From: Ceratotherium simum simum
Taxonomy: Eukaryota > Chordata > Mammalia > Perissodactyla > Rhinocerotidae
Reading direction: 5' to 3'
Assembly (NCBI RefSeq): GCF_000283155.1
Contig: NW_004454178.1
Coordinates: forward strand, 2,330,373 to 2,394,372
Length of the DNA: 64,000 bases
The position numbers were made by a program, and so were the translations under genes. Below the pieces are notes generated by a model. The model searched no databases and had not been told where the DNA came from. It saw only the letters and a program-made list of their open reading frames with translations. Shown piece after piece: positions 23,362 through 35,892 of this stretch (position 1 is the stretch's first letter; every line of letters begins with the position of its first letter).

Positions 23362-25090
23362 AAAAAAAGAATGAAGGAGAGTCACAGAGACAGAAGGAGG
23401 GAGGGAAGAAAGGAGAGTCAGAGATAGAGGGAAAAAGAAACATAGATCTCAAGTCAAAAGTATGTTTTTAAAAGCACAAAAATCAGAAGAATAATATATT
23501 TTACAGATCATATCTGGGTTGTAATTATTAAATATAAAACTAAGAGAAAACTTGACCTACTGAAAAAAGTGCATCTTCTAGATTTTGAAAATTGTTTTTT
23601 AAGGTAATAATTATATTTCGCAGGGAGAGGTGAGCCAGGTGAGACTTTAGACAAGTGATTTTAAGAAAAATTAATTTGCTGTGTTTCTTTGCATAATTTA
23701 AATAGAAGCATTCTTCATGTTTGTGTGCATGTGTGGTTTTGTCCTCAAGTTTGTTTTGATGCTAACTACAGAAGGGTCTCCGTAAAGGGACTAGCATAAT
23801 ATTTCCTAAAGAAAAGTCAGTTTTATCCAAATATTACACAAGGGTTGTGGATGGTACCAATACAATTTTGGAAATATTTTCTTCTAATTTTAGGAGAAAA
23901 TAGAATAGGCAATGTGCCTGAAAATATATGTAATTGGCAAATGCCTTGGCAGTAATTTGGAAATTTTAAATATAAAATGGATGCATGTGATAAATCAGCT
24001 GCCGAAAGAATGAAAAGGGTGATATTGACAACTACTGCCTTTTTTTCTTTTATCTTTTATAGCTGAAAGGTTGTTCTTCCACCCCCCAAAATGTTAACAC
24101 ATATTCTACCTAAGAAAGACTTTGAGAGTATAGAGAAAATAAGATTCTTCTGTGTTAGGAAATTATTCCTGAGGCTGCACAAATAAACACCTCCAAGTAG
24201 AAAAAAAGAAATACAGCTTGTTTTCGTTCCATGACGTTTCTAAGTAATGAAAACATAAAGTTTTATAACCTTGATTGGCATGGAAAATAGATAAATTGTG
24301 GGAGAGCAATGGGTATATTATGCTTAAGACTGAGGGCTTTTTATTCCCTAGTGGAATCACAATAATTTTTTCCAAGTTTTCACAGAATATGATTGATTTT
24401 TAGAAAAATAAATTAATTTCCCAACATAAGCTGTTTTTGTTCTCTGGTGAAGATGATTCTCCTCAAATAAAATGAATCAAATTGCTCATCAACTACGACA
24501 AAAACATTTTGACAAAAAAAGAGATGTTTCAAATATTACCCATCACTTTCCTGCCTGGAGAAGGAAGCTCAAGTATGCTTAAGGAATAACTAAAAATGAA
24601 AATTCTTTTGAAACTTTTTTTATTATTTTTAGAACTAGATAATGGGCTGCTTTCTCCCTTTGTTTGGACCAGCATTCCAGCTGAATACCCTTTCCTACTC
24701 TCCAGATTCCATTTCTTCACAGTCAAAACTCAACCTCAACAGTTCCTAACCTCTTTCAGTGAGGATCAACACATGATGGTGGTATATATATGCTTGAATT
24801 ATTTTCTAGAATGTAACCAAATGACGTTAATAGCTCACTTGAATCAGTGTTTCTTTTGCATTTGGGGATCTTACCTTTTTAGTGATAACAAACTGTTATA
24901 TTTCAAGTGGAATAAATGTATTCTATCTAATTAGTGCCCAATGAATTAAAGAAAAATCTCAGAAAATTATATATTATACAGTATAGTCAAAATAATGTAA
25001 AAATGAGCCTCACTAATTTTTTAAGGTGATTATGGTACCTTGGTAAGACAATTGATTTTAACAATGTGTATAATTTTGATGGGGTTCAGG
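23362..25090. other. Unassigned AT-rich sequence with a purine-rich start
   Basis: A purine-rich tract (GGAGGGAGGGAAGAAAGGAGAG) lies at about 23366-23445 and extends the ERE tail. The remainder has no gene that I can support. The 112-codon frame at 24596-24934 begins in AT-rich sequence and has no recognisable domain. Confidence 0.5.
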
Positions 25091-25572
25091 ACAGGTCATT
25101 CCAAAATATGCCACTTTGGCATATTGATTATTTTGAATTAAAGTTACTTAAGAAATAACCAGTGCCAGAAGGACACTCTGACCCTCCTCTGTCCCCCGGA
25201 AAGCAGGAAATAAATCCCCATGGGAAAGGTACCCTCCCTGCACCAGGAGGTAGGGATACATGCTTATCATCAGAGATATGGAATTCAGGGCTGGGAAGGC
25301 TGTGTAAACAAACTCTGTTTAATCTCTTCACTAATTAGTACCCAAGCCTAAGTTTCTTTGTCTTGTCAGTTCTTCACAAATGCACTGTTTCTTTGTTAAA
25401 AGGTATAAAAGCTACCTGCTTTGGTCACTTCTTTGAGTGTCATATTCTTATGGAGTTCCCGTACATACAAAATTAAATTTTATTTTCTCCTGTAAATCTA
25501 TTTCATGTCAAGTTAATTCTTAAACCAACTAGAAGAACCTAGAAGGGTAGAAGAAAAATTTTTGCTCCCCAA
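25091..25572 (+). mobile_element. Solo LTR of an endogenous retrovirus
   Basis: About 480 bases starting near AGGACAGGTCATTCCAAAATATGCC and ending near GAAGGGTAGAAGAAAAATTTTTGCTCCCCA. A TATA box TATAAAAG sits at 25404-25411, followed by an R/U5-like part with ..AAAATTAAATTTTATTTTC... Both ends look related to the minus-strand LTR at 35893-36420. No internal retroviral genes adjoin it. Family name not recognised. Confidence 0.75.
25404..25411 (+). promoter_or_regulatory. TATA box of solo LTR
   Basis: TATAAAAG in a GC-poor LTR, placed about 160 bases before the LTR end, consistent with a U3 promoter. No evidence that it is active. Confidence 0.6.
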
Positions 25573-26129
25573 TAGTTTAAATGATACAAATATTTCACTA
25601 CTTCTATCCTGTTAACATCTATTGACAGATCAGAATTGGGGAATGTTTAGAATCCGCTACATGAAAGATGTCATCTCTTGCTTTACCATTCACTTTGATC
25701 AACTGAATTCAAAATATAATAAGCATCAGAGAACAAAAAATTATTTTAGAAAATATAAAAACATATGTAATTATTACATGGAACAAGTATTTCATAAAAT
25801 AGTCAGGGAGCATCATTATTTTTCTCTCTCGTCCTTTTAAATCTGTGGCATAGGTTGGTGCTTTCTAGTTAAATGTAGATAATTAAACTTTAAGTCATAC
25901 AACATAGTCTCACTTAGTAAATGAGTTTCCAATCTCAAAATATATTCAAATCAAACTTCAATTTTGTTTTACAGTTTTAGTTTCTGGCCCTTCTGCAGCT
26001 AGTCCCCTGTGCCGTCTGAATTCTATTTCCATGTCGTTTCTTTGCCACAGAGAAACTCAGAATAAACCTGTAGCCACATTACTGATCTCTCCATATTTAA
26101 AGAACACAGCCATTTCTTTCTTTGTCTTC
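25573..26129. other. Unassigned AT-rich stretch
   Basis: No gene or repeat that I can name; the 72-codon frame at 25622-25840 lacks features. Confidence 0.5.
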
Positions 26130-26400
26130 TATTTTTCATATTAAAAGATCTAAGCGCTTGCAACTATTTCCTTCAAACAGAGTTGCCAGATCTTTCAAAC
26201 ACTGGGCATACTTTTCTTCATTTGTTCCAGGTGTTGTTAATCTTTTTAAAACATGTTGTCCAGAACTCAACGTAATTACTCCACATGAGGATGTATCCAG
26301 AGCAGGGTTTCAGCATTCTCAGCAACATCCATTAACTCCATGTTATCTACCCAAATCCTTGGTCCTTCTCATTGATTCTTCCAAACATTCTAAGGAGGAC
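26130..26400 (-). mobile_element. Ancient LINE L3/CR1-type fragment
   Basis: The plus strand contains ..AACATGTTGTCCAGAACTCAACGTAATTACTCCACATGAGGATGTATCCAGAGCAGGG.., a decayed form of the CCAGAACTGAACACA..CTCCAG.TG.GG segment typical of CR1/L3 3' ends in antisense. Highly diverged, so boundaries are loose. Confidence 0.5.
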
Positions 26401-28344
26401 AAAGTTGTCAGATGTTTTTATAACTCTTTGGTGTTGTTCGTTATTTCTGTTTCCTTTTATTCTGTTCTATAAATAACACAATTGCCATACACAGACTTAC
26501 CTGATGATTATAACCTGCTTTTAAAATTATCTATACATTGTTAATAACATCATAAGACAAAATTTACTTTGTGTGGGGAGAATAAAGGAGGGAAGTGGTG
26601 ACTTAGGGGCAGATGGAAGATATACGTGCATGAAATTTCTTCCCATCACCTCTGCACAGCACTAAACTTCTAGCTCACTTCCTGGTTCTCCTCGTGGTCT
26701 CATTATTTCCCCATCTTGTTCCTGCCTTGGTCAGATCTCTCAGCTTTAGTGGCTCAACTCTGCCACCTGGAAGCTCAGCCCTGTCCAGTTCTTAGTAAGG
26801 CTGGTGTCAGCCTCGGAATGTCTGGAATTGGTCAAACTGACAACTGTTTTGAACTGTTTTTAGATACCCTATTTTCCATTGAGTTTTAGTGGGAATCATT
26901 TTTTCCAATCAGGATAACCAGGTCTAAGCTGTGAGTTACTGATTCACTCCAGTTCCTTGCTGGCTTGAGCTATGAATAATTTTCTAGCCCTGGCCAATTT
27001 CCTCTCTACTGTTGGACCAAGATCCTGCCCCTGTACCCTTAAGCATTGGCTAAGATCTAGCTCCAAATCAGATGGACTATCTGGGCTGTTGAGAAATCCC
27101 TTGCCTAACCACAGCTATTGCCAGTTTTATAAGGTCGATATCACTAGCTCCAAAACATATGACTTCACACATTTGTTTAGTTCACAATTTTGGGGTAAGC
27201 AATTTAGGTTGGGCTCAGCTAGGTGGTAGTTTAGTTCTCAGCTGTTCACACGTCTACAATCAGCTGCAGTTCATGTTCTGGAGAAGGTCTACCTAAATTC
27301 TCCCCCAGCAGGTCGACCTGGGCTTGTTCTAATGGAGGAGACAGGAATTCAAGGGAGATAAGAGAATTCAAGACCTTTTGGGGACTAGACTCAGTGCTGA
27401 CATACCATCACCTCTGCCACATTCTTTTTAGCAAAACAAGTCAGCCCAGATCAAGGGGTAGGGAAATAGATGCTACCTTTTCATGAGAGGAATTACAAAG
27501 CTTCATTGAAATTTACGTGGCTATACGGAGGGTTGAAAAGTTGGGGAATTTTTTATAATCGATATACTACATGCTTCTCAGAAACATGGATTCCCACTCA
27601 TCATGGACTGCTTTGGATACTAGTATTGGCGTGATCCCATCTAATTTCACAGCGCCATTTTGGATACCGTATTTGGACTTGTTTCTTCTACTTTTTAGGA
27701 GAACGGATGCAAAAAGCTGCACCATCACATTTATCTAGTTTTCATACTTCTAATCCAACTCACTCCTGGATTTATTATTTTCCCCAATGAACTTTTCCTT
27801 GCACAGTGTTGCTAGTTAGCTGTCAAGCTGTAATTAAACATGCTTATATTAATATTTAGAGTTTTTTTTTTTCTCCTTTGGAACGCCACCTTAGAGAGAT
27901 GGGATCAAAAGTGCTCATAAAAAAATGAGTCAGTCAAGACAGCTATTTGCTGGATTTTAAGACCCTGAGTAATTAAAATAATAGTCCTAGGGCCCATCTA
28001 AGGCATTCTGACATTCTGTTCCCCCTACACTAATATCATTTCTGAGGTATATATGGAAGCTGTCATACCTAAATATTAAAGATCAAGATGAAGAATCAAT
28101 AGCTGTTTCTTATCTTCGGAACAAATAGGAAAAAAAACAAATTTCTCTAAGGACACATCATAAGATTCATGATGGAAACTACAAAAAGACTGTTTTACAT
28201 CTATAGTATTAATTGGTGTGCCACCAATAACCTAATTAAATGACCACAGACTTATTGAGTGCCTTGATGTACTTGAGCAAATCTAAATATTAAAATAAAT
28301 TAGAATGACTTAATTCAAAATAGGTTAACCATTTTACTATATTA
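26401..28344. other. Unassigned; possible old repeat at about 27140-27500
   Basis: No gene seen. From about 27170 the sequence ..TTTAGTTCACAATTTTGGGGTAAGCAATTTAGGTTGGGCTCAGCTAGGTGG.. resembles a widespread mammalian DNA-transposon or LTR-type repeat containing GGGCTCAGCTGGG, but I cannot name it. The 85- and 116-codon frames in this region lack domains. Confidence 0.4.
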
Positions 28345-28555
28345 ATAGCTATCATTTGTGAGCAACACTTTGAGCATTAATGTAATTTTTCTCATTTAAT
28401 CTTTACAACCTTATGAAGGAGGTATGATTATAAACAATTTACAGATTAGACAACTAAGTAATTTGCACAAAAGCTGTACAGCTACTGAGTGGTTGACCTG
28501 AGATTTGAAGTCCAGGTCACCCATGCTCTCAATCATTGTATTATAATGCTGGACT
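28345..28555 (+). mobile_element. MIR SINE
   Basis: Almost full MIR: ..AATAGCTATCATTTGTGAGCAAC.., ..CTCATTTAATCTTTACAACC..TATGAAGGAGGTA.., ..CAACTAAGTAATTTGCACAAAAGC.. and ..GACCTGAGATTTGAAGTCCAGGTCACCCATGC... Confidence 0.8.
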
Positions 28556-30016
28556 CACATGAACTACTTAAAAGACAAAAGTCTTAATTGAAGATGTATT
28601 AAGAAGTGGGACTGCCTTTAGTTACAACCTAAAGAACTTCTCTTGTTTTGAAATCTGTACACTCCCATGACCATTGAACTCAAATCCTACTTTTTCTAAG
28701 AAGCTTCTGTGATATGGTCAGAGAGATTTTCAGCCATAAATATAAGTGAATTCTCTCTTCCCTGGGCTTCTTACTTCCAACACTTATATTTCCAATACTT
28801 ACTTCCAATATTGATTCTATTCTGGCTTGTGTCAAGGCTCCTACTAGACGCTAAGGTTTTTGGAAAGTGGGGAGGTTGTGTGGAGACCAGCCTTACATAT
28901 TAGAGAAGGTAATATGTTTACATATTGTGTATATACTTGTTAAAAATAAATATGTACATATACACACAGATATGAATTAAGAATGAAATTTCCATTCTTG
29001 ATTCTCATTAGTTTTATCCTTTCTAAATTTCTGGTGTTATTTCTAATTTGAGGGCCTTTAATAAAGAATTTAAAAAATAAGTGTTTATACTAAGAAAATC
29101 ATGGTCATTTAGAAATTAAATAGAAATAGATTTCAGTTTCTTATTAAAAATACTAGTTATCCAGAGTTCTGTTCTTAAATTTTAAAAACCTACCAATTAT
29201 GAAGAGAAAAGATGAGAGTGAATTTAACCTAGAAACAAGCCATGGGCTAAAACAGTGCATCATACACCATTCTCTTAATTAACACACTAAAATACTGTAT
29301 AATAAGATGGTAGTAGTAACATACAGGAGGTGACATTTCAGGAATAAACTCTATTCTAAGGGATTAATTAGCATTTATTCAAGTACCTAATAATGGAGTT
29401 TTAAAGGAAAATGGGCCCATTGGGCTTGTTTACTCACTTTTTAACATATAGAGGGCATTTTAATTAACTCCATTGCTTTCAGTGCATTTCCCGAGTGCTA
29501 CAGAAAACATTCTAGGGCCTGAACATAAGATATGACAAACCAAAGAATTTTCACTTTGGAGAATTGTATTTTTGCTTGTTCTTTCTGAGATTTGCATTCA
29601 TGGCTATCTTCTCTCTACTTTTGCCCATGTCCCTGCTCAATCTTCAATTCTTATGACATAATTTCCACTTATTTTTCCTCTAATTTCAGCAAAAATGGAA
29701 TCTGTGTTTCCATTTTTCATTATCCTTGCTATTTCTGGGGAATTTCCAAGAAAAGCAAAAGAAATGCAGATTTTATGAAATGTCAACAAAACGGAAGTTT
29801 TTTTCTTAATAGTTTTTTCTTTGAATATTGGCTTGTGTTTATATAGAAAATAGTGCAGTGTAGTTCTTTTTTGAAAAATACTGACCGTTGAATCGCACAT
29901 CAAAAACTTTATGAATCTTAGTTATTATTAGTTTTTCTTTGGAAATGGAAACAAACTTTGCGATCCCTAGTCATTACTACTGACAGTAAAATTCTATTTA
30001 ATTTATGCCCTCATAT
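28556..30016. other. Unassigned AT-rich intergenic sequence
   Basis: No gene supported; short open frames at 29592-29846 (plus) and 29637-29903 (minus) overlap on opposite strands and have no known features. Confidence 0.5.
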
Positions 30017-30028
30017 AAGAATTATTGA

Positions 30029-30321
30029 TGGGGCCGGCCCAGTGGCTTAGTGGTTAAGTGCGCGCCCTCTGCGACTGGCAGCCCCGGTTTGGATCCCGGA
30101 TGCACACCCACGCACTGCTTCTCTGGCCATGCTGAGGCCGCGTCCCACATACAGCAACTAGAAGGATGTGCAACTATGACATACAACTATCTACTGGGGC
30201 TTTGGGGGGAAAAAGGAGGTGGATTGGCAATAGATGTTAGCTCAGAGCTGGTCTTCCTCAGCAAAAAGAAGAGGATTAGCATGGATGTTAGCTCAGGGCT
30301 GATCTTCTTCACAAAAAAAAA
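30029..30321 (+). mobile_element. ERE SINE (ERE2-like) with 12-base target-site duplication
   Basis: Complete: GGGGCCGGCCCAGTGGCTTAGTGG head, the ..CAACTAGAAGGATGTGCAACTATGAC.. middle, two TTAGCTCAG units, poly-A tail. AAGAATTATTGA occurs at 30017-30028 and at 30322-30333. Very close in sequence to the gap-bearing copy at 22574, so both are probably from the same young subfamily. Confidence 0.95.
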
Positions 30322-30333
30322 AAGAATTATTGA

Positions 30334-32795
30334 GAGATGATTATGATACACTAATGATCAGTTATTTATTTAAATAATTTTATATAAATAAAAATATTTT
30401 ATTTATTTTAAATAACAAATTTAAATAATCTTCCTATTAAATAATGTTGCAGAAATTCTAAGCATGAAACAAAGAAAGAAAACTTAATGGAAATGACTGA
30501 GAAATTTGATTCGGTAATATGAAAAACAAAACTAAATGACAAAAAAAGATAAAAAATTAAACTAGAAATCATGATTTGCAATATATATAATAAATTAAAG
30601 ATTTATAATGTAATATGTAAATGATTCTAACAAATCAATATTGTAAAGATTGATATAAAAATGAGTAAAGGAATATTTTCTAATCATAATTATCTTGATA
30701 AATTTGTATTTATCCAAACTATTTCTTGTGTTTCTATTTGTACTTTATCTAACATTGTTATGTTTTTAGAGGAAATGCATCAAAATGAGAATAATGATAC
30801 CATCTTGACAAGAAGAAATTCAGTTGGCTAATAAACATGAAATTACTCAAACTCACCGTAATAAAATAAATGAAAATTAAAGTGATAATTCACTAGTTTT
30901 TTCCTTTGAGATTAGTAATGCTAAAAAAAAGTAGATAATGGCCAGACCAATGAAAGAGATTTTCACATAAGATGTGATTCAGAATGTAAATTGGTATAAC
31001 ATTTTACCACTGAAAATAAAGCAGAGAAAGAGAGAGAGAATATGATTAAGTAGTTTGTATAATATGAAACTTTTTAAAACACATATAATTCAAACATGCA
31101 TATGTATGTTTGAACACACTCACATAAATATATGATTCAGATATCTGCTACCTTAATCTCACACAATCCTCTAAGGTCATCTTTTCTGTTCTTTTTTTTA
31201 ATTTAAATAAACTTACGGAAGCCCCATCTCAAGTATTTGGGTAGTCAAGTTCTTTACCTAATGCCTCTAGGATTACCAAGAGGTTGATGTTTCTATCCGC
31301 ATTCTGCAGGCTTCTTGATTCCCATTATGGTCTTGCACTCTGAGACAGTTCGTTTCTGTAATCCCTGCTCCCAGAAACCAACTTATAGCTATTGTGTATC
31401 CTCCAAGCCTTTGGCTTGGGAATATCTAAAAGAAGGTGACAGCATGGCACAGAACAGGCAGCAGGTTAGTGTTTAATGACAGACGTACCAGTCCTAAATC
31501 CCTACACCACAGAACGTTCCTCACCTGCGCTTCTGTCCTGTTCTCTGGCCAGGCTTTCTCCCTTTAGGGTCTACTTTCTATAGCTCACTACTCTATCAGT
31601 TCCTGATCCCCTAACCATTGCTTGCCAGAAAAAGACTCAAAATCTTAATATTCCTCTATTATATTAGGCAAATCAATTTAATTTTTTGGTAACAGGCCTC
31701 TCATTTTAGACTGTATCTAAAGGCCTAAAACTTTGCAATTAAGAAGCATTCCATCAAGATTATACCTAATCAAAAGGGCCTTTCTCTCCCTAAGAAATTA
31801 TTCTGCTGAATTCCTGGAGCATCTAACACAGATACAGTCAGCTATTAAAAGCAGCTTTTAATCCTCCCTATTAAGATAGATATAGATATTTACAGAAATA
31901 TATAAATAACTGTGTGTAACCGTGTGTGTATGTGTGTGTAGTTTGAAAGGATACACACCAAAATGTATATGAAACTTATCTTTAGTGGTGGACTTAGGTA
32001 TTTGGGGGAACTGGTGGTATAGTGTTCAATTTTTAAGGGTTTGCATTTACCTGCACATAATGTCACATGTTTTATATATATGCAATATTATTTTAATAAT
32101 AAACAAGCATTAGATAGTTTTTCAATTAAAATACAGATAATTGAAAGATGAATTAGGGAACATCTTAGACAAACAGAAATAGGATCATTCAGACTTTTGA
32201 AGATGTGTATTTCCAAAGGCAAAAGAGAATTCATTGAGTCCATCATCTAGGTTTGATTTCCAGTGCTGACCACCAAAAGGAAATGACCTAGGCCTTAGAG
32301 AGTTGCTTTCCTATGTATAAGTGGAGAAATCAGTGGCCTTGCTCTCCCTTAGTATTTAACATTTCTCTCCTCCTTTAGGAAAGGCTGAGGTGCAGTTATG
32401 AGGGCTGTAGAGCTTCACTGTCCAGTATGGTAGTCAACTGTACCACGTAGCGATCGAGCACTTTAAATGTGGCTAGTGTAACTAGGAAGCTGAATTTTTA
32501 GTTTCATTTAATTTTAACTAATTTAATTTTAGTTTTAAAACTGGTACTCAATTCATTTATTGGAAAACTCCTAGAGATATTTGGAAACATTTGGGTATGT
32601 GAATCTACCTTTTAAACTTGTACATTTTATGAAATCTAAGTGCAGATCAAATAATTCCAATGAAAACTTAGTATCCAAATTGAGACACAGTGTAAGTGTA
32701 AAACACACTCCAAATTTCATAGATGTAGTGTAACAAAAAGAATGTAAAATTTCCCATCAATAATTTTACATTGATTATATGGCAAAAGTACAGTA
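30334..32795. other. Unassigned, very AT-rich
   Basis: The first kilobase is extremely AT-rich (TTTATTTAAATAATTTTATATAAA near 30365). No gene, RNA or named repeat that I can support. A short (GA)n run lies near 31025 and a short (TG)n run near 31920. Confidence 0.5.
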
Positions 32796-33005
32796 CAGTC
32801 ATGCATTGCTTAATGACGAGAATCCCTTCTGAGAAATGCGTCATTAAACAGTTCTGTCATTGTGCAAACATCACAGAGTGTACTTACACAAACCTAGATG
32901 GCGCAGCCTCCTACATACCTAAGCTGTATGGTACTAATCCCATGGGGCCACTGTTGTATATGTGGTCCATCATTGACCGAAATGTCATTATGTGGAGCAT
33001 GACTA
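32796..33005. mobile_element. Short non-autonomous DNA transposon with terminal inverted repeats
   Basis: The left end CAGTCATGCATTGCTTAATG (32796) is mirrored imperfectly by TCATTATGTGGAGCATGACT at about 32986-33005, giving a TIR of about 20 bases. A TA dinucleotide precedes the left end. The interior ..GAGAAATGCGTCATTAAACAGTTCTGTCATTGTGCAAACATCACAGAGTGTACTTACACAAACC.. belongs to a common mammalian DNA-transposon family whose exact name I cannot verify. No transposase sequence is present. Confidence 0.7.
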
Positions 33006-33264
33006 TGCTTTATATATATTGAGTTAAGTAAAGTACACTACATTATCTAGATTAATTTCACCTGTTTCTTTTTACTTCTTTTAATGTGGCTACTAGAAAA
33101 ATTTAAATTACATATGTGGCTCACATATACTTCTAATGAACAGTGCTGCACTGGAGGATAAAATATGCCTAGTGCAGAAACCACAAACTGGTGGAGAACA
33201 CTTAGCTGCAGACTGCTGTTTTTCGTCCATGCAATGTTTAAAAAATTTTTTAATTAGTTGCCAG

Positions 33265-33425
33265 CATTATATATATAATACATATATGTATTATACATAT
33301 ATTTATATACATTATATACATTAATAAACATATAAATTATACATTTATATACATATATAAACATTTATATACATATAAATGTATAGATACATTTATATTT
33401 ATTATATATAATACATATAAACAAT
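33265..33425. repeat. AT-rich (TATATA / ATATACAT) simple-sequence stretch
   Basis: About 160 bases of almost pure A/T with irregular ATATACAT and TTATATATA units and several local palindromes. Confidence 0.85.
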
Positions 33426-34489
33426 TTTTGAAAAATCTTGATATCTGAGATCTCTTGAAAAATTGGAAAATTTGTCAAAACTGCATTCATGGATTCATTT
33501 CTGTATGGTAAGGATTTGCCGGAACTGACAATAGCTACCCCATTTAGCTAGCTCAGAGCTCTTCATTTTGCACAGCCCAGCTGCCAATAAAAAATAAAAT
33601 CGCTCTTCCAGACCTCTGAAGACATTTGAGTTTAAAATCCTTGAGGCACATGACAGGATGACGTAAAACAAGTGGGGATTTAGCCCACTAAATTTGTTCT
33701 AGCAAATGTTCTCTACATTGGGTAGTTTCTCTTTTTCTAGCCACAAAAATTGATCAACATTTTACAAGGTGAAAATCCTATTGAACATTTTAACAGCTGC
33801 TCATAAATCAGGTAACAAAACCAGACGGAAGCAACATCTAGCATTGTGCTACAGAAAATCCTAGTTATACTTTAATGCAGAGTCTGCTCCTTTAAATCCT
33901 AGGAACCTCCCAGGCCCTCTCTGTACTATCAGCCTATATGACAGGCTTTAATTAGCACAGATTTTTCGCATTCATGGATAGATTAGAAATTTGGAAGTAC
34001 TTAATGAAAAAGGTCTGTTACCTTGACCACTCTGAAATTGCCGTTAGAGGACATTTGCTTGCTCCAAAGGCTGGCTGCATACAAATACATGAATATTAAC
34101 ACTATGCATATAAAAATGAAGTTTTAGGCTTTTTACTGAAGGAATATTCTTTTTGATCCACTGGTAATACCCCTGAAAAATGTGAGTGGCATCTTTGTGT
34201 AATACCTATGAATTAAATATAACTAGATTTTTTGACATCTATTTAGGCGTCATAGCTTTCCTTTTACTTGCTAAGTTAAAGAAAATGAGGCGAAAAAAAC
34301 AATCCTATTCATCTTCTATTATAGCTCACTTCTCATGTGTAGCTTATAGTCTAATTGGATACAGAGATTAATAGATAGACAAATAGATACATACATGCAC
34401 TCATGCAAAACACACATGTACATAAGTAAATAAGTAGAATATTTACAAACTTTTACAAGTGTAATGAAGAAAAATGAGCTGAGATAGAG
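33426..34489. other. Unassigned intergenic sequence
   Basis: No gene or repeat that I can support. Confidence 0.5.
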
Positions 34490-35220
34490 AATGATACTAG
34501 AGGATGAAGGGGTGGTCCAGAAAGATCTCTTTGAAGAGGTAAAATTTGAGATAAGATTTGAAGAAAGAGAAGTAGAGAGCTATATGAAGAGCACAAGAGT
34601 ATTCAAAGCAGGGGAGAGAGCATGTGCGAAAGCTCTGAGGCAGGCATTTTTATTTCCAAGGAAGGCCAGTATGGCCATGGCAAACTCCGACCTGGCTGCC
34701 CGGCTTGCGGGCTAAGGAGCGGATCTGACTGGGCACCGTCATACTGACTCTGGCATGGCACTTTCTTAACAGAGGCAGCTGGATACCACCATCCCAGAGG
34801 GGCTCTCCACATGCTCAGCATAAACCACTCAGACCCCAGTACCCTCTTAAACCAATAACCCTAGACGGAACCATCCAAACTGCTGTACTAGAGACTTTGT
34901 TTTCCTCAGAAGGATTTGAAATGTTCCCTTTCTCTTTTTGGCTTTAAAAGACCCACGCCTTCTCCCCTTATCCAAACTCCTCACCCAGTGCCAAGACTCC
35001 ATGCTAAACTGGGCTCCTTGCTGGCCTGTAAAACTTGTCCACTCTATGCCCGTTCTTTGGTCTCTTAGCCTTATTTTTTTATTTAATAGTTGACTAGGAA
35101 GAGTTAGATAGAAAGCAGTATAGATGAATTTGGATTTCATTTTAAGTGTAAAGTCAGATTATTGAAGGGTATTAAGTAGGGAATGTGACAAATCCTATTT
35201 ATATTTTAAGATGATTATTC
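34490..35220 (+). mobile_element. LINE L2 fragment split by a ~400-base insert
   Basis: Left part: ..GAAAGATCTCTTTGAAGAGGTAAAATTTGAGATAAGATTTGAAG.. and ..GCGAAAGCTCTGAGGCAGG.., typical of the L2 3' region. Right part from about 35090: ..GATGAATTTGGATTTCATTTTAAGTGTAA..GAAGGGTATTAAG.., the expected continuation. The insert at about 34685-35090 separates them. The 74-codon open frame at 34491-34715 is L2-derived. Confidence 0.75.
34685..35090. mobile_element. Unidentified insert within L2, possibly a solo LTR
   Basis: About 400 bases, more GC-rich than the host L2, with GACCTGGCTGCCCGGCTTGCGGGC near the left end and a TTTAAAAG TATA-like motif near 34943. Size and context fit a solo LTR but I could not define clear TG..CA ends or a target-site duplication. 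Confidence 0.45.
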
Positions 35221-35892
35221 TCACCATTACGCAAAAAAAAATGTTTGAAGATGGGTAAGTGTGGAATACAGGGACTTTAGGGAGGGAAGTATATGTGGGT
35301 GTAGGAGTGAGTGTGCATTGAATGGAAGAGAGATCAACACGTTGAATTAATAGAACCACGCTAACCATAAATGTTGGCAATTCAAAAATTGATGAGGAGA
35401 AAAATCAATATTATTGAGTACAAGCTACTTTATAGGTTTCCTACATCGAATCCTTACACAAGTCTATGATATGTTATTGAGCTCATTGTACAGTTAAGAA
35501 AATGCAGACTCAGACAGGTTGCCTAAAGTCACACAGCAGGGAGCTGAGATCCTACCACACTGTAGGATTACTGAGTTTGCACCCTCACATACATGTATAA
35601 ATTTAATTAATTAACAAGAGTTGCTGAGAGCCTGTTGTTTGCAAAGTTATACATTGTTACTCAATAAAAGGGCAAACAAAGGCAAAAAAACTCAACAAGT
35701 CTTTGTTTACTGTTATGTAATAAAAACATGAATAAATTAATTTTTTTCTGTAAAAACATAAGAATATAAAATTATAACTCAAATGTCACAAGTTTTTAAT
35801 TTCTCTTATTGTCAACGGGATTTTAACAGATATAAGTCTGTTTTATATCTCAAAGATAGCTTTGAAATTCTACATCAAGTTAATGAAGAAAG
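35221..35892. other. Unassigned apart from one MIR
   Basis: Besides the MIR listed separately there is no supported feature. Confidence 0.5.
35410..35560 (+). mobile_element. MIR SINE fragment
   Basis: ..GAATCCTTACACAAGTCTATGATATG..TTGAGCTCATTGTACAGTTAAGAAAATGCAGACTCAGACAGGTTGCCTAAAGTCACACAGCAGGGAGCTGAG.. follows the MIR core and right half. Confidence 0.8.

Noticed and set aside
34491..34715. 74-codon charged open frame on plus
   Set aside because: Derived from the L2 3' region, which is non-coding here.
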